Assembly (NCBI RefSeq): GCF_036962705.1
Contig: NZ_JBALOQ010000003.1
Span: 186,001 to 250,000 of the forward strand
From: Ferdinandcohnia sp036962705
GTDB lineage: Bacteria > Bacillota > Bacilli > Bacillales > Bacillaceae_L
Reading direction: 5' to 3'
Length of the DNA stretch: 64,000 bases
Shown here: positions 41,013-50,155 of the stretch, in pieces
How positions within the stretch are numbered: position 1 is the stretch's first letter
How the letters are laid out: each line of letters begins with the position of its first letter
Translations under genes and position numbers: made by a program
The notes under the pieces: generated by a model
The model's database searches: none
What the model saw: the letters and a program-made list of their open reading frames with translations, nothing else
Told to the model about the DNA's origin: nothing

Positions 41013-42731
41013 TTAGTTCATATAGTTAGCTTTAATAAACTCAACAACTTCTTCAGTTGTGCTCATAGATAGAATCTTTTCTTTATTTTTTGCAATTTCT
41101 GCTTTTGAAAGTTTTTTAATTTGAGTACGTGCTGGTAAAATAGATGTCGCACTCATGCTGAATTCGTCTAGTCCAAGTCCTAGGAGAATTGGAATCGCAA
41201 TCGTGTCACCGGCCATTTCTCCACACATTCCTGCCCACTTGCCTTCTTTATGTGCTGCTTCAATAACCATTGAAACAAGGCGCAGGATAGAAGGTGAATA
41301 TGGCTGATAAAGATAAGACACACGCTCATTCATACGGTCAGCAGCCATTGTATACTGAATTAAATCATTAGTTCCAATACTGAAGAAGTCGACTTCTTTA
41401 GCAAATTGATCAGCTAATACAGCAGTTGATGGAATTTCAACCATGATTCCAATCTCAATGGATTCTGAGACCACAGTTCCATTTGCCACAAGCTTTTCTT
41501 TTTCTTCGAGTAAAATCGCTTTTGCTTGTCTAAACTCATCAAGTGTAGCAATCATAGGGAACATAATCTTTAAGTTTCCAAATGTGCTTGCACGAAGTAA
41601 AGCGCGTAGCTGTGTACGGAAAATATCCTGTTCCTCTAAGCAAAGACGAATCGCTCTAAAGCCAAGGAACGGATTTAGTTCTTTCGGTAGATTTAAGTAT
41701 GGAAGCTCTTTATCTCCACCAATGTCTAGTGTACGTACGACAACGGGTTTGCCTTCCATTTTTTCAAGAACTGTTTTATAGGCTTCAAATTGCTCATCTT
41801 CAGTTGGAAGCTGGTCGCGACCCATGTATAAGAATTCTGTACGGTATAGTCCGATTGCTTCTCCGCCATTTTCAAGAACACCCTTTACATCTTCTGGAGT
41901 TCCAATATTAGCTGCGAGCTCAACATGCTCTCCGTCACTTGTAACAGTTTTTTCATTTTTCAATTTAGCCCATTCGGTTTTTTGTGCCTCATATTGCTCT
42001 TTCTTTTGACGGTACTGAGCTAACACCTCTTCAGAAGGATCAACAATGACATCGCCATCAAGTCCATCAACAATCACCATAATACCATTTTGAATATTTG
42101 AGGTAACAGCCTTTGTTCCAACGACAGCTGGAATTTCCATTGATCTTGCCATGATTGCTGAGTGAGATGTACGTCCACCAATATCAGTGGTGAAGCCTTT
42201 TACATATTTACGATTTAACTGAGCTGTGTCTGAAGGAGTTAAGTCTTCCGCGATAATAATCACTTCTTCAGAAATCAAACTCGGATTTGAGATCGTAACT
42301 CCTAGTAAATGAGAAAGAACTCGCTTTGTAACATCACGAATATCAGCAGCACGTTCTGCCATATATTCATTGTCCATTCCTTCAAACATTGTAATGAACA
42401 TGCTTGCAACTTCATGCAACGCAAATTCAGCATTTATACCTTCAGAGTTGATTTTATCTTTAATCGGATTAAGAAGCTCTGGATCACTTAGCACGAGAAG
42501 ATGAGCGGAAAAGATTGCTGCTTTGTCTTCACCAAGCTCTTCATTAGCACGATTTTTAATTACTTCTAATTCATCTTTTGACTGATTAACTGCATCTTCA
42601 AAACGCTTAATTTCAGCATCTTTATCACTGATTGTTTGTTTCTCAACCGTTAAATCAGGATGCTCTAAGCGATAGCTTTTTGCAATTGCAATACCTGCAG
42701 AAGCAGCAATACCTTTAATCATATTAGACAT
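41013..42731 (-). CDS. ptsI: Phosphoenolpyruvate-protein phosphotransferase (Enzyme I)
   Basis: 572 residues, the normal EI length. The phospho-His lies in GGRTSHSAIMARS near residue 189; the PEP-binding TIM barrel holds the second signature FFSIGTNDLIQYTMA near residue 450 and the active-site Cys in GMCGEMAGD near 503. It autophosphorylates from PEP and passes phosphate to HPr, driving sugar uptake. It overlaps ptsH by one base (TAATG), so translation is coupled. Confidence 0.97.
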   Translation of the reverse strand: MSNMIKGIAASAGIAIAKSYRLEHPDLTVEKQTISDKDAEIKRFEDAVNQSKDELEVIKNRANEELGEDKAAIFSAHLLVLSDPELLNPIKDKINSEGINAEFALHEVASMFITMFEGMDNEYMAERAADIRDVTKRVLSHLLGVTISNPSLISEEVIIIAEDLTPSDTAQLNRKYVKGFTTDIGGRTSHSAIMARSMEIPAVVGTKAVTSNIQNGIMVIVDGLDGDVIVDPSEEVLAQYRQKKEQYEAQKTEWAKLKNEKTVTSDGEHVELAANIGTPEDVKGVLENGGEAIGLYRTEFLYMGRDQLPTEDEQFEAYKTVLEKMEGKPVVVRTLDIGGDKELPYLNLPKELNPFLGFRAIRLCLEEQDIFRTQLRALLRASTFGNLKIMFPMIATLDEFRQAKAILLEEKEKLVANGTVVSESIEIGIMVEIPSTAVLADQFAKEVDFFSIGTNDLIQYTMAADRMNERVSYLYQPYSPSILRLVSMVIEAAHKEGKWAGMCGEMAGDTIAIPILLGLGLDEFSMSATSILPARTQIKKLSKAEIAKNKEKILSMSTTEEVVEFIKANYMN

Positions 42732-42997
42732 TATTCACCAAGTCCTTCATTAGCCATAATTTCCGTTAGGCTTGCGATTGCTTCTGCTTCGTCAGAGCCT
42801 TGGGCAACGATTTTCACTTCTGCACCTTGTCCAATTCCTAAAGACATAACGCCCATAATGGATTTAAGGTTAACAGACTTCCCGTTGAATTCTATTTGAA
42901 TATCTGAATTAAATTTACTAGCAGCCTGTACTAATACGGTAGCCGGACGCGCATGAATTCCTGATTCACTTGTAACTTTAAATGTTTTTTCAGCCAT
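42731..42997 (-). CDS. ptsH: Phosphocarrier protein HPr
   Basis: 88 residues. The catalytic His15 is in SGIHARPA, and the regulatory Ser46, phosphorylated by HPrK for CcpA-dependent catabolite repression, is in NLKSIMGVMS. AAAGGGGAAAT precedes the ATG. It is first of ptsHI; ptsG is not adjacent, unlike in B. subtilis. A 290-nt leader with an internal terminator precedes it. CcpC in the same window and a candidate cre site upstream of SR1 fit this control network. Confidence 0.96.
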   Translation of the reverse strand: MAEKTFKVTSESGIHARPATVLVQAASKFNSDIQIEFNGKSVNLKSIMGVMSLGIGQGAEVKIVAQGSDEAEAIASLTEIMANEGLGE

Positions 42998-43104
42998 GAT
43001 TATTTCCCCTTTTCAATTATTTGAATCAAAATGATTACTTTTAGTATTTGTTCGTTTTCGATAGATATGTAAAGAAAGAGCTACATGTTCCATATCTAAA
43101 TCGC

Positions 43105-43196
43105 AAAAATAAAAAGGCATGAGAAAGACAATAAAACACTATGGAGAGGATACTAAACCTTTCCTCATAGCTTTTACTATTTCTTTACTCATGCCT
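43105..43196 (-). terminator. Large hairpin terminator/attenuator in the ptsH leader
   Basis: On the minus strand AGGCATGAGTAAAG and CTTTCTCATGCCT pair (one bulge), enclosing a second stem with CTATGAGGAAAGG; a T-rich tail (TTTTTATTTTT) follows. It lies between the predicted promoter and ptsH. Confidence 0.65.
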
Positions 43197-43293
43197 GATC
43201 GAATCAGTAACACGTAATGCGAAATATATGTAAAATTAATAACAAATCTATTATTATGCTCTTGACTTTACAATCTAACCACTAACAAATGTG

Positions 43294-43323
43294 AGTATAG
43301 CATAGGGATTAGACATTTTTCAA
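43294..43323 (-). promoter_or_regulatory. Candidate sigma-A promoter of ptsHI
   Basis: TTGAAA (43323-43318) and TATACT (43299-43294) on the minus strand, 18-bp spacer; predicted start about 43287. Confidence 0.5.
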
Positions 43324-43505
43324 CAAAAAGGCCTAAAATCCGAACGAAATGAAAATTGAGAATCTTTTTCATTTACAAAATTTATTATTTGAATGTATTA
43401 TTATTTACAAAATCAAAACCTTATAGATACCAGTCCTAAACGATTTTCATGTATAATAAACGAATATTGTATTTAATTTACATACTAAATTTGGAGGTGT
43501 TTTCA

Positions 43506-44303
43506 TTGATAAAACTGATTGTAAGTGATTTAGATGGAACACTATTACAGGAAAATAATACAGTAAGACCCGAGGACGCCAATGCCTTAAATCAGGCGCT
43601 ACAGGAAGGACTTCAAATCAGCATTGCTACGGGTAGAATGGATACTGAAATTAAAGAGGTATTAAAATCAATTGGACAAAAGTTTCATCGAATTAGCCAA
43701 AATGGCGCTTTTGCTTCAACCATTGATGAGAGGTTTATTTTTTCTCGTACCTTCACTACAGAAATAGCGGATCTCATTTATAAAAAAGTATTAGACCCGA
43801 AATTCGTAACGATTGTTAGCAGTTTTGATACCAATTTCACACACGAAAACAATCAGTACGTGGAAGAAATTCAAAAAAGATTGTTCCATCCAATCATTAT
43901 TGACTCAGAAATCGGTTCGAAATTTAGCGAAGTCAAACCATCAAAGATTTCATTGATGGGCTTTGAAAATGATATTTTCGATACTCATGAAAAACTGTCA
44001 AATGAATTTAAGGATGAGATTGATCTATACATCTCTGAAAAACACGTCTTAGACATTATGCCAAAGCAAATCAGTAAGGGAAATGCGATTAAAAAGCTTC
44101 TGGATGAACTTTCTTTAACACACGAGGAAATTGCGTGCATAGGGGACTCTTTTAACGATATCCCCATGTTCCAATTAACTCCGTATAGCTTTGTGATGTC
44201 AACAGCACACGAAGATGTAAAAGAGGAAGCGAATTACGTCGTTGAATCTGTTGCTGAAGCAGTTGAATTGATTCTAAAAGAAAATAGTAAACAATTCGTT
44301 TGA
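43506..44303 (+). CDS. Cof-type HAD-IIB phosphatase (YkrA-like)
   Basis: 265 residues from the TTG at 43506; GGAGGTG lies six bases upstream, and the longer frame from 43449 has no site. HAD motif I is DLDGTLL near residue 9, motif II SIATGR near 41, motif III the Lys in SKGNAIKKL near 198, and motif IV GDSFNDIPMF near 217. The C2B cap (about 80-185) is typical of Cof proteins that dephosphorylate sugar phosphates or flavin precursors. Which substrate cannot be told. It is divergent from ptsHI. Confidence 0.85.
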   Translation: MIKLIVSDLDGTLLQENNTVRPEDANALNQALQEGLQISIATGRMDTEIKEVLKSIGQKFHRISQNGAFASTIDERFIFSRTFTTEIADLIYKKVLDPKFVTIVSSFDTNFTHENNQYVEEIQKRLFHPIIIDSEIGSKFSEVKPSKISLMGFENDIFDTHEKLSNEFKDEIDLYISEKHVLDIMPKQISKGNAIKKLLDELSLTHEEIACIGDSFNDIPMFQLTPYSFVMSTAHEDVKEEANYVVESVAEAVELILKENSKQFV

Positions 44304-44313
44304 TTAAAATAAT

Positions 44314-44347
44314 AAGAAGAACCTGAAAATTGCCAGGTTCTTCTTTT
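44314..44347. terminator. Bidirectional terminator HAD gene / DUF4129 gene
   Basis: AAGAAGAACCTG and CAGGTTCTTCTT pair perfectly around an 8-nt loop. Confidence 0.92.
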
Positions 44348-45563
44348 ATTTCTGCTTTTTTAAGCTTTTCACTTTTGCTTTTATTTGCCTCACCATTTCC
44401 TCACAAGCAACGTTTTCATCAGAGCTTAATTCTTCTTCCCCATATCTTACTCTTTCATAGAGTTCTACAAGACGAAAATCAAGAAAATGATTTCTACTTA
44501 GCCATTCTGTCACACTTTCATGATGGTAGCGACCTAGACCACGCTGAGCAGAAAGCACCTCTAATTCAAGGATAAGTCTCCTAACCTTTGCTTGTGGGGC
44601 TTGTCTTTTCGGTCTTCTCCATTTTGTAGAAGGTGCATGGATCTCTTCAGTAACTGTTGCATATTGATAGACATCCCCAACTACTGCGACTTCCTTTACA
44701 AACCTCTTTCTAGCTAAAAAGAATAGGATTACTGCTAAAACAATAGCCCCTAGAATCGCTAAATAAAACCAGTTATCAGAACTTCCAATCATCCCTAAAA
44801 AGGGATTTTTATTATCGGTGTCCTCCATGTTCAAGGCTCCGACATTTTCTCCACTCGAGCCTCTAAACGAATCAATATCTTCGACGGCATTAAAAAGTGG
44901 CCTTGAAACCCAATAAAGACTAGTTCCTATAATTGATGACACAAAGGCCAATCCCTTAACAAAAAGTATTGGAAAAATAACCGAAACACCAATTGCCCCT
45001 ACAAATAGCCCACTAAATAAACCTACTACAGACCAGGAGTTGTTTTTAGTGGCGACATTTTTCATAATTAGTGAACTCGTACTTACACTGTTTAAGATCT
45101 TCCCAATCATGAAGAAAATCAACCCAGTCACTAGTAAATACAACACGAGATCACTATAGATATATCCTTGGACTTTTGCCGCAAAATAAATAAGTCCACC
45201 AAAAAGTAAGCTCCCATTTAAAACAAAAGCCTCTGTTAGTTTTGGATTTTTATGAAAATGAACAATTATTCTGTAACAAACGATAGCCCCAATAACTAGA
45301 CTCTGCCCGAATGGCAGTCCTATCTCACTGCTAACAAGGGCAAGCAATGGTACAACTAACATAATAAATACATAAGGTGTATTTGATTTCATTAGCGATA
45401 ACAAGAACGCAATCACGCAAGCCCCAACACCTGTAAGAAACAGAAATGGTAAAATTGGCGGTAGCTGTTCAGTGTGAATATAAAGCAACATTAACAAAAT
45501 ATAGAGAAGGATGACTTCCATTACATATTGGTACGACTTAAGTAAAGATTGACTAAATCGCAT
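44346..45563 (-). CDS. DUF4129-type membrane protein
   Basis: 405 residues. About nine membrane helices (10-230 and near 270) are followed by a cytosolic C-terminal DUF4129-like domain (about 295-405) containing VRRLILELEVLSAQRGLGR and HESVTEWLSR. No transglutaminase core (Cys-His-Asp) is visible, unlike the usual third gene of MoxR-DUF58 clusters. It overlaps the DUF58 gene by 11 bases. It probably assembles with the other two at the membrane; the process served is unknown. Confidence 0.75.
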   Translation of the reverse strand: MRFSQSLLKSYQYVMEVILLYILLMLLYIHTEQLPPILPFLFLTGVGACVIAFLLSLMKSNTPYVFIMLVVPLLALVSSEIGLPFGQSLVIGAIVCYRIIVHFHKNPKLTEAFVLNGSLLFGGLIYFAAKVQGYIYSDLVLYLLVTGLIFFMIGKILNSVSTSSLIMKNVATKNNSWSVVGLFSGLFVGAIGVSVIFPILFVKGLAFVSSIIGTSLYWVSRPLFNAVEDIDSFRGSSGENVGALNMEDTDNKNPFLGMIGSSDNWFYLAILGAIVLAVILFFLARKRFVKEVAVVGDVYQYATVTEEIHAPSTKWRRPKRQAPQAKVRRLILELEVLSAQRGLGRYHHESVTEWLSRNHFLDFRLVELYERVRYGEEELSSDENVACEEMVRQIKAKVKSLKKQK

Positions 45564-46743
45564 GGGAATTCCCCCTCTTCACCGAAAAGGAAGCTTTGTG
45601 TAAATAGATCGCATCCTCATTTTCAATAACTTTAAAACAATCGATACCTTTTCTTGCGAAACTTCTTAAAATCAATTGCTCATTTTCTTCAATCTCACCT
45701 AACACAATCACATAAGGTGAAAGCTGCTGTTGTCTTTCAATAGCATGGATCATGTAATGAAACGGAATCGTAACACTATGTTTACTTAGTCTCGCAATCA
45801 ATTCGAGAGCTTTCGCTAAATGCTCCTTCCCCTTTCCAAGAGGTAGATGGATAAATGGCGTTTTACCTGCCCTTCTCACATTGACAAAAACCTCGAACGG
45901 AATATTTTTTACGGTTGCTGATTCTAGCAAATACGTTAACCCACTTAAATATTGCTCTAGTTTTCGTTCACGGACATTGATGATAATCGTCCATGAAAAC
46001 TGAGCCGTTTTATCAAAAAGCTTTGTTTGTAATTGATTGGTACGAGCGCTCGCCTTCCAATGGACGCGGTTAAAAGAATCCGTTGGTACATAACCCCTCG
46101 TCCCGACAATCGCAGTCATATCTTCAAAAAATGAACTCCGGATGGGGTACTCTCCTTGATTTTTCGGGACGATTTTTTCAATTCCTCCTACCGTTTCTGG
46201 TGAAGAATAAATGATCGTCTCAAAGCTAACCGGCTTCATATATTTGAGATAAGCCTCACCAAAGCCAAATAAATGTGGGATTCTTAACTCGATAGTACGG
46301 ATTTTCGCAACTCCCCTTTGCTTCCCTTCAAATGGTAGCCTTGTCGTATGAGCTTGTCTCGCGAATAGAGTAAGTGGTAGCGTTAGTTCAATCTGTTCAG
46401 TTTCTAATACTTTTCTTTCATTCTTAAATCCTACTACATGATCAATCGTCATCCGGATGTGACCATTAAAGATTGGTAATAACCCTTCTTGACGTAAAGC
46501 AAGCGAAAAATCACTTTCTTCACCTTTAAAGAGTCTAACAGTTTCCTTATCAACTGAAACGATGATTTTATTTCCAACGTGCTTTAAATAATATTTGTTA
46601 AGGATGACAAATAAAAGAAAAAGCACCCCAACAAACACAAGCAAAAACACCTGTGAAACTATCCCAACTAATATAAATGCGGAAGAAAGAAATATCATAT
46701 ATGACATTTCATTTCCAATCGATATTTGTCGCTGCCAATTCAT
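45553..46743 (-). CDS. DUF58 domain protein
   Basis: 396 residues. Two N-terminal transmembrane helices (about 13-50) anchor a soluble part; the DUF58 core is around 190-240 with the signature DSFNRVHWKASARTNQLQ. Such proteins have a von Willebrand-like fold and pair with MoxR ATPases. It overlaps moxR by one base (TAATG coupling) and the next gene by 11, so all three form one transcription unit. Suggested roles are chaperone-like assembly of extracytoplasmic complexes. Confidence 0.87.
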   Translation of the reverse strand: MNWQRQISIGNEMSYMIFLSSAFILVGIVSQVFLLVFVGVLFLLFVILNKYYLKHVGNKIIVSVDKETVRLFKGEESDFSLALRQEGLLPIFNGHIRMTIDHVVGFKNERKVLETEQIELTLPLTLFARQAHTTRLPFEGKQRGVAKIRTIELRIPHLFGFGEAYLKYMKPVSFETIIYSSPETVGGIEKIVPKNQGEYPIRSSFFEDMTAIVGTRGYVPTDSFNRVHWKASARTNQLQTKLFDKTAQFSWTIIINVRERKLEQYLSGLTYLLESATVKNIPFEVFVNVRRAGKTPFIHLPLGKGKEHLAKALELIARLSKHSVTIPFHYMIHAIERQQQLSPYVIVLGEIEENEQLILRSFARKGIDCFKVIENEDAIYLHKASFSVKRGNSHAI

Positions 46744-47693
46744 TATTTCACAGCTCCAGCTTCAACCGGAACAGTTACCGATGAAAGTAGCTCCTGAACA
46801 ATTTGGCGATTCGTCTTCTTCAATGATCCCTCCATCGTTAGCACAAGGCGGTGTGAAATCACATATGGAGCCATAAACTTAATATCCTCTGGAGTTACAA
46901 ACATACGTCCTTCTAAATACGCCTTACCTTGGGCTGCCTTCATCAATGCTAGCGTACCCCTTGGGCTCACCCCAACCTCAACATCTGAATGCTTCCTACT
47001 GGCATGAACGATTCGTAATAGATATTCCTCAACCTCAACGGAGAGTCTTACTTGCCCGACTTCTGCTTGCATTGCTTGTATTTCTTCTTTTGTAAGTACA
47101 TCAAAAATTTCCTCAATAGGATTGTTTTGTCGATACGTTCTCATGATTTGCTTTTCCTCTTCAAAGCTTGGGTAGCCAAGATCAATTTGCACAAAGAAAC
47201 GGTCCATTTGTGCCTCTGGAAGCGGAAAAGTTCCCTGTTGTGATTCGATTGGGTTTTGCGTTGCAATTACGACAAATGGTGAAGGTAGTTTTAATGTTTC
47301 GCCATCAATCGTTACCTGGCGTTCCTCCATTACCTCTAGTAAACTTGATTGAGTCCTTGGAGTCGCACGGTTAATTTCATCAGCTAACAAGATATTAGTC
47401 ATAACCGGACCTGGACGAAGCTGGAATTCTTGCTCCTTCGGGTTAAAAAATTGAATCCCGGTAATATCACTTGGTAGCACATCTGGTGTAAATTGAATAC
47501 GCTTAAAATCTCCACTAATAGATTTCGCAAAGCTCTTTGCTAGCATTGTTTTTCCTGTACCAGGAACACTTTCTAGTAAAATATGACCTTTATTAATAAG
47601 GGAATTTAGTACTAATTCTATTGTCTCATCCTTTCCGATGATGACTTTCCCAATATTCTCTTTAATTTTAATTACATTCTCTTTTGCAGACAT
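46743..47693 (-). CDS. MoxR-family AAA+ ATPase
   Basis: 316 residues. Walker A VPGTGKTMLAKS near residue 42, Walker B LLADEINRA near 106, sensor 1 VIATQNPIES near 146, and the Arg finger region PEAQMDRFF near 162. AAA_3 plus lid domain, the usual length. MoxR proteins act as chaperones that mature partner complexes with VWA/DUF58 proteins. First gene of the three-gene operon; a good GGGGGAC-type SD precedes the ATG. Confidence 0.92.
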   Translation of the reverse strand: MSAKENVIKIKENIGKVIIGKDETIELVLNSLINKGHILLESVPGTGKTMLAKSFAKSISGDFKRIQFTPDVLPSDITGIQFFNPKEQEFQLRPGPVMTNILLADEINRATPRTQSSLLEVMEERQVTIDGETLKLPSPFVVIATQNPIESQQGTFPLPEAQMDRFFVQIDLGYPSFEEEKQIMRTYRQNNPIEEIFDVLTKEEIQAMQAEVGQVRLSVEVEEYLLRIVHASRKHSDVEVGVSPRGTLALMKAAQGKAYLEGRMFVTPEDIKFMAPYVISHRLVLTMEGSLKKTNRQIVQELLSSVTVPVEAGAVK

Positions 47694-47785
47694 AATCGTC
47701 CCCCATTTATCAAATTATGTAATTCTATGACAATTTAAATTTATCAAAAATATGAGTATTTTCCAACATAATTCTTTCAAATGGA

Positions 47786-47812
47786 AAAAAGGAGAGTTTT
47801 TAGCTCTCCCTT
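47786..47812 (-). terminator. Terminator of the PAS kinase gene
   Basis: On the minus strand AAGGGAGAG and CTCTCCTT pair around a short AT loop, then TTTTCC; it overlaps the stop codon. Confidence 0.8.
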
Positions 47813-49070
47813 AGTGATGTCTAACTGGCAAAGTGATGGTTACTTTCGTTCCTAGCCCGACCTTGCTCATAATTTTAAATGTTCCTTTATGGTCTTGAAT
47901 AATCTTGTTACTCATTGTAAGACCAAGTCCCATTCCTTTTTCTTTTAATGTAAAAAATGGCTCTCCTATCTTTCGAAGTCTTTCTTTCGGAATGCCGATT
48001 CCAGTGTCAATTACTTCAATTTTGACTTTGTCACCCGCAACATCCGTACGAATTTTTGTTTTACCACCATTAGGCATTGCATCCATAGAATTTTTGATGA
48101 CATTGACAAATACCTGAATGAGTTCATTCTTATCCCCATAAAGAATCGCTTCTGCAGCGTGATTCTCAACGATTACTTCGACATTATAAAGGATTGCTTC
48201 GTGTGAAGTGAGCTTAATGACATAATCAATGAGTTCTTTAACTAAAAATTCCTTTAAAATTTTACTTTGCGGTTTTGAAAAAACGAGTAACTCACTGACG
48301 ATTTGATTTATGCGATCAAGCTCAGAAAGGATAATATCTGATATTTGTGAGGTTGCCTCGCTTTTTTCCTTTTGAAGTTGAACAAAGCCTTTAATGGTTG
48401 TAAGTGGATTTCGAATTTCATGAGCAATTCCAGCAGCCAATTCTCCAACGACAGAGAGTTTCTCCCTTCTAAGGGCAAGCTCTTCAGCGGCCTTTACATT
48501 TGATATATCCCTTCCAATTGTGACAAGACCCGATCTTTTTCCATCTTCGAATAAAGGTACTCGTATGACATCAAAGGTTCTCTGTTCTCCACTTGGAATC
48601 GTGATCGTTTGTTCAGTTCGAGTCTTCTTAGTCTTTTTCCATGTTTCTTCATCCAATTGGACATTTTTAATCAAATATTCTTCATATTCTGGATACATCT
48701 TCGCAATTTCAAAATCGGTTTTATTTTTAATCATATCCGAATTGAGGTTGTAAAGTTCTTTTGCATACCGATTGATCCGTATCCACCTGCCTTCTCCGTC
48801 TTTAAAACAGACGAAGTCAGGCATTGCATTGATTAGTGTCGTCAGCTCATTTTGCTCATCTAATGCTTGAATATAAGCATCATTTTTCTTAATGATAAGA
48901 TGGATAAGGACGGTTGTAAAAATGACAAAAACGAGTCCTTTTCCAATCTGAAAAAAAGTATCATTCACAGATGGAAATACATCGATGACATATTCAGAAA
49001 ACGTAATCCAAAACAGGCTTGCCAAAAAATAGATGAGCCACAATCTCTTTTTAAAAACTACTTTAAACAA
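47811..49070 (-). CDS. Membrane PAS sensor histidine kinase (KinC/KinD-like)
   Basis: 419 residues. Two N-terminal membrane helices (about 10-30 and 42-61), a PAS domain (about 75-195), HisKA with the phospho-acceptor His in GIAHEIRNPLTTIKG and HATPase_c with NVIKNSMDAM, DTGIGIPKE and LKEKGMGLGL. Overall architecture and the kinase core are those of the Spo0F-phosphorylating family, but the sensor does not identify KinB, KinC or KinD. No response regulator is adjacent, which fits a phosphorelay kinase. Confidence 0.85.
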   Translation of the reverse strand: MFKVVFKKRLWLIYFLASLFWITFSEYVIDVFPSVNDTFFQIGKGLVFVIFTTVLIHLIIKKNDAYIQALDEQNELTTLINAMPDFVCFKDGEGRWIRINRYAKELYNLNSDMIKNKTDFEIAKMYPEYEEYLIKNVQLDEETWKKTKKTRTEQTITIPSGEQRTFDVIRVPLFEDGKRSGLVTIGRDISNVKAAEELALRREKLSVVGELAAGIAHEIRNPLTTIKGFVQLQKEKSEATSQISDIILSELDRINQIVSELLVFSKPQSKILKEFLVKELIDYVIKLTSHEAILYNVEVIVENHAAEAILYGDKNELIQVFVNVIKNSMDAMPNGGKTKIRTDVAGDKVKIEVIDTGIGIPKERLRKIGEPFFTLKEKGMGLGLTMSNKIIQDHKGTFKIMSKVGLGTKVTITLPVRHH

Positions 49071-49089
49071 ACAAGCACCCCGTTACGAT

Positions 49090-49118
49090 TTGACAAATAG
49101 TATAATTTGATGTATAGT
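49090..49118 (+). promoter_or_regulatory. Near-consensus sigma-A promoter of an orphan RNA
   Basis: TTGACA (49090-49095) and TATAGT (49113-49118) are exactly 17 bp apart, on the strand opposite to both flanking genes. The predicted start is about 49125. Confidence 0.7.
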
Positions 49119-49124
49119 AATCAT

Positions 49125-49362
49125 TTGCTCCCTTAAAACTTTAAACATAATTTTTTATATAGATAAAGTAAGTAAGTTCGTTTTATCTTTTACATTTGAG
49201 AAAGACTTATTCAAACTGGACCGGCTTCGGAGCCGAAAGGACGAAAGAGAGGTAGGGCTTTCGTTGTTTAAGATTTTCAAATCTACCGCGGCAATTAAAT
49301 TATGAAAAGTGAATTACGCTCAAGAAAGTACCAACCGTGCAATTACGGTTGGTTCTTTTTTT
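49125..49362 (+). ncRNA. Orphan structured small RNA candidate
   Basis: About 240 nt between a strong promoter and a strong terminator, antisense in orientation to both flanking genes and with no credible ORF. Visible stems: CGGCT-TCGG-AGCCG near 49222-49235; ACGAAAG/CTTTCGT near 49242-49265; AGATTT/AAATCT near 49271-49285; then the terminator. The 5' 85 nt are AT-rich. I cannot match it to any RNA family I know (not 6S, SRP, GEMM, T-box or a common riboswitch). Boundaries are inferred. Confidence 0.55.
49330..49362 (+). terminator. Terminator of the orphan RNA
   Basis: ACCAACCGT and ACGGTTGGT form a perfect 9-bp stem with a 6-nt loop, followed by TCTTTTTTT on the + strand. The minus-strand tail is poor in T, so it is mainly a + strand terminator. 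Confidence 0.88.
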
Positions 49363-50113
49363 ATAATTGATAATTTGCTCCGTGAAGGCTTATTTTCTTT
49401 CCCAGACTTGGTTCAATACCAATTATGAAGGGTCGTTCTCCTCTTGGTTGATCCCCATTGCAAAAATACACATCAATTGAGTCAAATTGTACTTTTGAAG
49501 CCTTTTGTTCAGTGCCTGGTAGACTGGTCTCTGAAACAGTTCCTTTGAATAAATCAGCCCAAAGCTTTGCTGTAATTTCGGGTTCCTTCACCGAGTAACC
49601 AATATAAGAAATGCCTTTTGTATCCGGAACATAAATTCCTTTTGAAATAAGGTCATTTTCTCTTACCTCATCCCCTTCTCCCCATTCAATAAAAAATGGC
49701 ATTGGGTGAGTGTGACTGATAAAAAGCATCGACCATTCAATCGATGTGCCATCTGGTCGATTACGTGATCCTGGAAATGGTCCGAGTGTCTTTGTTACTT
49801 TTTTAGTTAGATACTTTTGCACATCTTTAATAGATGAAGTTCGAAACGCAATTTGAGAAAGCCCTTCTCCTAGCTGGAAGTCTTTGTATAGGTGGCGACT
49901 AAAAGGATGACTTTCTTCCATTGTGACGTCTAAATTGTTGATTCCGATCCATTCTATATAGGTTAGATTTTTAAAATAACATAATGTATTGTAGGTCCCC
50001 CAAATGTCATGGTTTCCACCATTTACGGTATGATAACCTAGCAATTGAAAGGCTACCCTTGTTTCATTTGGATCTTTTACATAATGCACAACATGGTCAA
50101 AACGTATATCCAA
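49361..50113 (-). CDS. VOC/glyoxalase-like domain protein
   Basis: 250 residues from the TTG at 50113, chosen because GGAG lies eight bases upstream and family members begin close to the FDHVVHYV strand; the ATG at 50140 has no site. It is built of two VOC-type halves (about 1-125 and 135-235), with possible metal ligands His in FDHVVHYV and acidic residues such as IEWGEGDE. Related to the Glyoxalase_3 (PF13468) type. Substrate unknown. It ends at the terminator of the orphan RNA. Confidence 0.75.
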   Translation of the reverse strand: MDIRFDHVVHYVKDPNETRVAFQLLGYHTVNGGNHDIWGTYNTLCYFKNLTYIEWIGINNLDVTMEESHPFSRHLYKDFQLGEGLSQIAFRTSSIKDVQKYLTKKVTKTLGPFPGSRNRPDGTSIEWSMLFISHTHPMPFFIEWGEGDEVRENDLISKGIYVPDTKGISYIGYSVKEPEITAKLWADLFKGTVSETSLPGTEQKASKVQFDSIDVYFCNGDQPRGERPFIIGIEPSLGKKISLHGANYQL

Positions 50114-50155
50114 CTCATCATCTCCAAACCCGTTTTTCATTTGATTTTAACATAA

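Noticed and set aside
49125..49362. Orphan RNA as c-di-GMP (GEMM), glycine or SAM riboswitch
   Set aside because: None of their invariant core sequences is present and no gene follows on the same strand.
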